Assembly (NCBI GenBank): GCA_910586045.1
Contig: CAJUIH010000115.1
Span: 1 to 9,731 of the forward strand
Source of the DNA: an uncultured Eubacterium sp.
Lineage (GTDB): Bacteria > Bacillota > Clostridia > Lachnospirales > Lachnospiraceae
Direction: 5' to 3'
DNA: 9,731 bases
In this document: positions 5,982 to 9,731 of the stretch, piece after piece
Numbering within the stretch: position 1 is the first letter of the stretch
Layout: the number at the start of each line of letters is the position of its first letter
Program-made: the position numbers and the translations under genes
Notes under the pieces: generated by a model
Databases searched by the model: none
What the model was told of the DNA's origin: nothing
Seen by the model: the letters and a program-made list of their open reading frames with translations, nothing else

Positions 5982-6743
5982 ATGAAACCAGTAAAGGTAC
6001 GCAACCTAATCATCGGCGAAGGGATTCCAAAAATCTGTGTCCCAATCGTCGGGGAAACGAAAGAGGATATCCTGGCGCAGGCGCGCTCATTTGCATCGAT
6101 CCCTGTGGATGTGGCGGAATGGAGGGCCGACTGGTTCGCGCAGGTATTTGATATGGAAGCAGTACTTGACGTATTGAAAGATTTAAGGGAGGTATTGGGG
6201 GATACCGCGCTGTTAATGACATTCCGCACATCGAAAGAGGGCGGGGAAAAGGCAATGGATGAAAAAGCTTACGCGCAGTTAAATATACAGGCGGCGCAGT
6301 CCGGTTTTGTAGATTTGGTTGATGTGGAAGTATTTACAGGGGATGAGATTGTAAGCCAGATCATAAAAGAAGCGCATGCCGCAGGCGTTAAGGTAGTCGC
6401 TTCCAACCATGATTTTGAAAAGACGCCGGACCAGGAAGAACTTGTTAACCGCCTGCGGAAGATGCAGGCGCTGGACGCCGATATCCCGAAAATTGCAGTG
6501 ATGCCGCACAATCAAAAGGATGTGCTTACGCTTCTTGCGGCGACAGAGGAAATGGTCCGTAAATATGCCGACCGTCCGATTATTACGATGTCTATGGCCG
6601 GCACAGGTGTAATCAGCAGGCTCTGCGGCGAGGTGTTTGGCTCGGCGTTAACGTTTGGCGCCGCTGCCAAGGCGTCCGCGCCCGGGCAGATGGGCGTTTT
6701 GGATTTACATACGGTACTGCATCTGCTGCATGGCGCGTTATAA
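5982..6743 (+). CDS. aroD: 3-dehydroquinate dehydratase, type I
   Basis: Cytoplasmic Schiff-base enzyme that dehydrates 3-dehydroquinate to 3-dehydroshikimate by syn elimination. The 253 residues match the normal type I length, and the numbering coincides with E. coli AroD. E46 and R48 lie in VAEWRAD, R82 in FRTS, the catalytic H143 in SNHDFEKTP (141-149), the Schiff-base lysine K170 in KIAVMP (170-175), R213 in ISRLCGEVFGS, and S232 and Q236 in the closing loop KASAPGQMG. All catalytic residues are intact. AAAGGAGA at 5966-5973 lies 8 nt before the ATG. In this setting, next to a YdiB-type dehydrogenase and transporters, the enzyme probably works in quinate breakdown, although the same reaction serves chorismate synthesis. 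The TRAP genes follow after 124 nt without a visible terminator. Confidence 0.96.
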   Translation: MKPVKVRNLIIGEGIPKICVPIVGETKEDILAQARSFASIPVDVAEWRADWFAQVFDMEAVLDVLKDLREVLGDTALLMTFRTSKEGGEKAMDEKAYAQLNIQAAQSGFVDLVDVEVFTGDEIVSQIIKEAHAAGVKVVASNHDFEKTPDQEELVNRLRKMQALDADIPKIAVMPHNQKDVLTLLAATEEMVRKYADRPIITMSMAGTGVISRLCGEVFGSALTFGAAAKASAPGQMGVLDLHTVLHLLHGAL

Positions 6744-6784
6744 TACAATACTGCAAAATGTGTTAGGGTAAACGTTTGCTGTGT

Positions 6785-6820
6785 GCGGGTGTTTGATTTT
6801 GGGAATACAAACGCGCCCGC
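6785..6820 (+). promoter_or_regulatory. Intercistronic hairpin between aroD and the TRAP genes
   Basis: GCGGG (6785-6789) pairs with CCCGC (6816-6820), and GTTTG (6791-6795) with CAAAC (6808-6812). A one-base bulge faces GCG and a 12-nt loop closes the stem. No T-run follows. It may be an mRNA-processing or stability element or an operator ahead of the TRAP genes. An open frame running through it to the TRAP small permease is not a real start extension. Confidence 0.35.
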
Positions 6821-6867
6821 AGGCGGCAGGCGGTTTTCGGATGCGGTTGATTGGAGAGGGGGATTCT

Positions 6868-7340
6868 ATGAAAGCGGTCAAATGGCTGGATGACAATCTG
6901 GAAGAGTTTTGTATGGTAGTACTTTTGGCTGCGATGACACTGATTATGGGCGTTCAGGTATTTTGCCGTTATGCGCTTGGTATGTCGCTGTCGTGGTCAG
7001 AAGAGCTGACACGGTATTTGTTTATCTGGAGCGGGTTTCTCAGTGTCAGCTACTGCAGCAAAAAATGTCTGTCAATTAAAATTGAGCAGTTTGTGGCAAT
7101 ATTTTCAAGAACAGGGCGTTCGGTTTTTAAACTGGTCAATCATACGTTTGAACTGGTATTCTTTTCCCCATGTATTATATCCAGGCAGCCCCATTTGTGT
7201 CGTTTTTACTGGTTGCATTTCGGATTTTGCAGCGGTGGGTCATCGAGTTTCGCATCGCAAGGGGTGAAAGTGTCTACGACCCTGCCCATCCGGAGCGCAA
7301 TACGCCGGAATCATTTATTGAAGCGAATACGGAGGAATAA
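6868..7340 (+). pseudogene. dctQ: TRAP transporter small permease (DctQ), internally deleted and frameshifted
   Basis: Small membrane subunit that joins the receptor to the large permease in TRAP systems. The ATG at 6868 follows a GGAGAGGGGG site. Residues 1-99 are typical: MKAVKWLDDNLEEFCMV, helix 1, FCRYALGMSLSWSEELTRYLFIWSGFLSVSYC and IKIEQF. Intact family behaviour stops at HTFELVFF (7162-7164). In that frame the rest is nonsense ending at 7377 inside the next gene. The proper C-terminal part (PMYYIQAAPFVSFLLVAFR, then EANTEE) resumes in the -1 frame from 7167 and stops at 7340, three bases before the dctM start. Joined, the pieces give about 156 residues. From memory, family members have roughly 25 more residues between FF and the MY-IQ-AP motif, so helix 3 is largely missing. 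A deletion of length 3n+1 explains both the gap and the shift. It could be a true mutation or an assembly error. Confidence 0.8.
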
Positions 7341-7343
7341 GAT

Positions 7344-8633
7344 ATGCCGGTTGTTGTATTGTTTCTTATATTTGTAATAGGGCTGGTCATTGCGATTCCG
7401 GTATCGATTACATTGGGCATCACGTCTGTGCTGCCGGGTGCGTTTGACCCGTCTTTTACCGTCGGCGCAAAATATTTGATCCGGGCGATGTTCGCGGGAC
7501 TAGACAGTTTTCCGCTTCTTGCGGTGCCGATGTTTGTTTTGTCAGGCATTATTATGGCAAAAGGGGGAATTTCGAGGAAAATTTTTGATATTTTTTCATA
7601 CTTTATTGGGAAGCTTACGGCGGGTATGCCATGTGCGGTCATTATTACCTGTCTTTTTTATGGGGCAATTTCCGGGTCGGCCCCGGCGACGGTCGCGGCT
7701 GTCGGCAGCATGACCATTCCGATTCTGGCCGACCTGGGATATGACAGGGTATTTGTTACTTCCGTTGTTGCGGTAGCGGGTGGATTGGGGGTGATCATCC
7801 CGCCGAGCATCCCATTTATCATGTATGGAATGGCATCCGGGGCGTCCGTGAGCGATTTGTTTTTGGCAGGAATCGTCCCGGGAATCCTGGTTGGAGGGCT
7901 TTTGATGCTGTATGCTATTTATTATTGCAGACAGTATGGGGAAGATAAAGAAAAAATCCGTCAGGAGGTAGCAAAGCTGCACGCAAAAGGACTGTTTAAC
8001 GTATGCAAAGAGAGTTTTTTTGCGGTATTAAGTCCGGTCATTATTTTAGGCTGCATTTATTCCGGCATCGCGTCGCCGACAGAGGCGGCTGTGATCTCCG
8101 TATTTTACGCGCTGTTTATCAGCCTGTTTATTTATAAAAGTATCCGTCCGGCGCAGCTATGGGATATTTTTGTAGAAGCGATCAAAACGTTTTCGCCGAT
8201 TTTATTTATTCTTGCGACATCTACGGCATTTTCCAGGGTGCTGACTTTGATGCAGGTTCCGCAGACAGTCAGCGAATGGATTTTAAACCATTTTTCGAAT
8301 CCAATCATAATTTTGCTGGTCATCAATTTGTTTTTGCTGCTTGTAGGGATGGTTATGGATACGACGCCGGCGATTTTGATTCTGACGCCGATCCTGCTTC
8401 CGATCGTAGAACAGATCGGGATGCATCCGGTCCAGTTTGGCGTTATTATGGTTGTAAACCTGGCAATCGGATTTGTGACTCCGCCAATCGGCGTAAATTT
8501 GTTTGTAGCCAGTTCGCTTACGGATGTCCCGGTTATGGATCTTGCCAGGAAAGCCATGCCGATGATCGGTTTCTTTTTAGCGGCGCTGCTTTTGATTACA
8601 TTTATACCTGGCATTTCGCTGCTGTTTTTATAG
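7344..8633 (+). CDS. dctM: TRAP transporter large permease (DctM)
   Basis: Membrane subunit that forms the sodium-driven transport channel of a tripartite ATP-independent periplasmic transporter. The 429 residues have the normal length, and the sequence is hydrophobic almost throughout with about a dozen helices and re-entrant segments. Family signatures include FAGLDSFPLLAVPMFVLSG, the very conserved GAISGSAPATVAAVGSMTIP and GGLGVIIPPSIPFIMYG, and in the second half GIASPTEAAVISVFYAL and PPIGVNLFVASSL. GGAGGAA at 7331-7337 lies 6 nt before the ATG, inside the end of the small-permease reading frame, so the two genes were built to be translationally coupled. This gene shows no damage although its partner is broken. 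The substrate is probably an organic acid, perhaps quinate or shikimate, judged from the neighbours only. Confidence 0.95.
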   Translation: MPVVVLFLIFVIGLVIAIPVSITLGITSVLPGAFDPSFTVGAKYLIRAMFAGLDSFPLLAVPMFVLSGIIMAKGGISRKIFDIFSYFIGKLTAGMPCAVIITCLFYGAISGSAPATVAAVGSMTIPILADLGYDRVFVTSVVAVAGGLGVIIPPSIPFIMYGMASGASVSDLFLAGIVPGILVGGLLMLYAIYYCRQYGEDKEKIRQEVAKLHAKGLFNVCKESFFAVLSPVIILGCIYSGIASPTEAAVISVFYALFISLFIYKSIRPAQLWDIFVEAIKTFSPILFILATSTAFSRVLTLMQVPQTVSEWILNHFSNPIIILLVINLFLLLVGMVMDTTPAILILTPILLPIVEQIGMHPVQFGVIMVVNLAIGFVTPPIGVNLFVASSLTDVPVMDLARKAMPMIGFFLAALLLITFIPGISLLFL

Positions 8634-8643
8634 GAGGGGTTCC

Positions 8644-9648
8644 ATGAAGAAAAAAACGTTTTTGGTCAAACTAGGCACGCTGCTTCTTGGAACGGTGCTG
8701 TGCGGGGTATTAGCAGGCTGCGGCCAGACAGGCGGCCAGCGTTATGCATGGCCGTTGGCGACAGCCAGCCCGGAGGATACGGTAACGCAGATTTTTGCGG
8801 AAAAATTTGCCGATGAAGTATACGAACGAAGCGGCGGGTGGATGAAGATACAAGTTTATGCAAACTCGACGCTCGGCGGCGACCGGGAGCTGCTGGAGAC
8901 GTGCGCGGACGGGGATATCCCGTTTGTAGTGCAAAATACCGCACCGCAGGTGGCATTTATGCCGGATCTTGCCGTATTTGACTTACCGTGCGTATTTGAT
9001 TCCCTGGATGCGTGCAGGAAGAAAATTGACGAGGAACAATTTTACAGTTTAATCAGCGGCGTATACACAAAAGGCGGCTACCATCTGCTCGGGATCGCGG
9101 ACCAGGGGTTTCGTGTGATGAGCACCAACAAACGGGTGGACGCGGTATCTGATTTCAGCGGACAAAAGATCCGTACGATGGAAAACAGCTACCACCTGGC
9201 ATTTTGGAAAGCGTTGCATGCGAATCCGGCGCCAATGAGCTTTTCGGAGGTGTACATCGGACTGCAGCAGCATACGATTGACGCGCAGGAAAACCCGTAT
9301 GAGGTTATTGTGTCGAACAAATTGTATGAACAGCAGGATTATGTGGTCGAAACAAACCATCTGCCGCATTTGATCCCGCTGATTGTAAATGATGATTTTT
9401 TCGCCGGCCTGACAAAGCAGGAACAGGAGGTCATACAACAGGCGGCAAAAGCTGCTGTAGCGTATGCGAGAAAAGCTTCGGATGAACGGATCGCGGACCG
9501 TATAGCGGTGATTGCGGAGTTTGGGACACAGATTGTTACGCTGTCGGATGATACAAGGCAGCAGATGCGGGCGGGTGCAGAGGATGTTTACGAAAAAATC
9601 CACGAAAGCATAGATGGGCAGATCTATGAGGCGTATTTGGGCCGCTGA
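8644..9648 (+). CDS. dctP: TRAP transporter solute receptor lipoprotein (DctP)
   Basis: Extracytoplasmic solute-binding protein that hands its ligand to the TRAP permease. Residues 1-25 are a lipoprotein signal (KKK, a hydrophobic core, then LAGC at 23-26), so C26 should be lipidated and hold the protein on the outer face of the membrane. The mature part (about 30-334) is the DctP fold: FAEKFADEVYERSGG, STLGGDRELLE, VFDLPCVF, GQKIRT (173-178) and TIDAQENP (211-218). R177 sits where this family keeps the arginine that grips the ligand carboxylate, and N217 is 40 residues further on, the same spacing as R147 and N187 of SiaP as I recall it. The ribosome site GGAGGGG overlaps the dctM stop (TAG at 8631-8633), with the ATG 10 nt beyond the stop. 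The ligand is inferred to be an anionic hydroaromatic acid. Confidence 0.95.
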   Translation: MKKKTFLVKLGTLLLGTVLCGVLAGCGQTGGQRYAWPLATASPEDTVTQIFAEKFADEVYERSGGWMKIQVYANSTLGGDRELLETCADGDIPFVVQNTAPQVAFMPDLAVFDLPCVFDSLDACRKKIDEEQFYSLISGVYTKGGYHLLGIADQGFRVMSTNKRVDAVSDFSGQKIRTMENSYHLAFWKALHANPAPMSFSEVYIGLQQHTIDAQENPYEVIVSNKLYEQQDYVVETNHLPHLIPLIVNDDFFAGLTKQEQEVIQQAAKAAVAYARKASDERIADRIAVIAEFGTQIVTLSDDTRQQMRAGAEDVYEKIHESIDGQIYEAYLGR

Positions 9649-9655
9649 ATACCAC

Positions 9656-9689
9656 AAACTGTCTGGCCGGACGCATGGAGAGACGGTTT
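9656..9689 (+). other. Weak hairpin after dctP
   Basis: AAACTGTCT (9656-9664) and AGACGGTTT (9681-9689) can form a 9-bp stem with one G-U pair and a 16-nt GC-rich loop, starting 7 nt after the dctP stop. It would fit an operon end, but no T-run follows in the 42 bases left, so a terminator call is not supported. No other feature is seen in 9649-9731. Confidence 0.3.
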
Positions 9690-9731
9690 GCCCGGCTTGC
9701 TGGCGGCCCTCCAGAATGTCAAGCAGCCCTA

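Noticed and set aside
3524..6743. Reading the dehydrogenase and aroD as the chorismate biosynthesis operon
   Set aside because: No aroA, aroB, aroC or aroK neighbour is present, the dehydrogenase is of the YdiB type with NAD-like loop residues, and two transporters plus a LysR regulator surround the pair, all of which favour catabolism.
6781..6867. Upstream start (GTG at 6781) for the TRAP small permease
   Set aside because: The extra 29 residues show no family similarity, pass through the hairpin, and lack a ribosome site, whereas the ATG at 6868 has GGAGAGGGGG just upstream and the typical DctQ N-terminus.
7161..7170. Programmed -1 frameshifting at CTTTTCCCCA to produce full DctQ
   Set aside because: The bases do not give a good slippery heptamer in the zero frame, and shifting would still leave helix 3 missing, so a deletion explains the data better.
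8159..8647. 162-codon plus-strand open frame inside dctM
   Set aside because: Out-of-frame shadow: dctM coding is continuous and family-like through the region, and the alternative product has no recognisable domain or ribosome site. The same holds for the 178-codon frame at 4956-5492 inside the MFS gene and the 214-codon frame at 578-1222 opposite the oxidoreductase.
9049..9657. 202-codon minus-strand frame opposite dctP
   Set aside because: Antisense shadow of a clear, complete DctP gene, with no family similarity.
1..9731. CRISPR arrays, tRNA or rRNA genes, insertion sequences and attachment sites
   Set aside because: None was seen: the only repeats are the short AT-rich units at 5740-5964 and operator-like pairs, with no spacer-repeat periodicity, cloverleaf or transposase.

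Overview
This window is about 47-50% GC by eye. It has strong AGGAGG-type ribosome binding sites, ATG starts and short spacers inside operons. Together with a lipoprotein TRAP receptor and an oxygen-sensitive 2-enoate-reductase-type flavoenzyme, this suggests an anaerobic member of the Bacillota (Clostridia or a related class), possibly from the gut. The species cannot be named from the sequence alone.

Layout. On the minus strand lie a 667-residue FMN/4Fe-4S/FAD enoate-reductase-type oxidoreductase (79-2082) and, upstream of it, a LysR-type regulator (2235-3122). A 401-bp divergent control region follows. On the plus strand come a YdiB-type quinate/shikimate dehydrogenase (3524-4402), a YdiN-type MFS transporter (4423-5640), a 341-bp AT-rich spacer with repeats and inverted repeats, a type I 3-dehydroquinate dehydratase (5982-6743), and a TRAP transporter in the order small permease (6868-7340, broken), large permease (7344-8633) and solute receptor lipoprotein (8644-9648). 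The last 83 bp contain no gene.

How it fits together. YdiB-type dehydrogenase, AroD and a YdiN-type carrier are neighbours in E. coli as well, and no biosynthetic aroA/B/C/K gene is present here, so the set reads as uptake and catabolism of quinate and/or shikimate. Quinate would be oxidised to 3-dehydroquinate and dehydrated to 3-dehydroshikimate; shikimate would be oxidised directly to 3-dehydroshikimate. No dehydroshikimate dehydratase (the route to protocatechuate) is visible. What is present is an ene-reductase whose usual substrates, activated C=C bonds, match the enone/enoate of 3-dehydroshikimate. I infer a reductive, redox-balanced anaerobic route in which this double bond takes back the electrons released by the dehydrogenase. 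This is a hypothesis.

The two clearest oddities are (1) the TRAP small permease, whose N- and C-terminal parts are both well preserved but sit in different frames with about 25 residues (a membrane helix) missing between them, and (2) an 18-bp element plus an 11-bp element that occur in both the oxidoreductase and the dehydrogenase control regions but in swapped order, candidates for the operator of the LysR regulator. No canonical rho-independent terminator is visible anywhere in the window.
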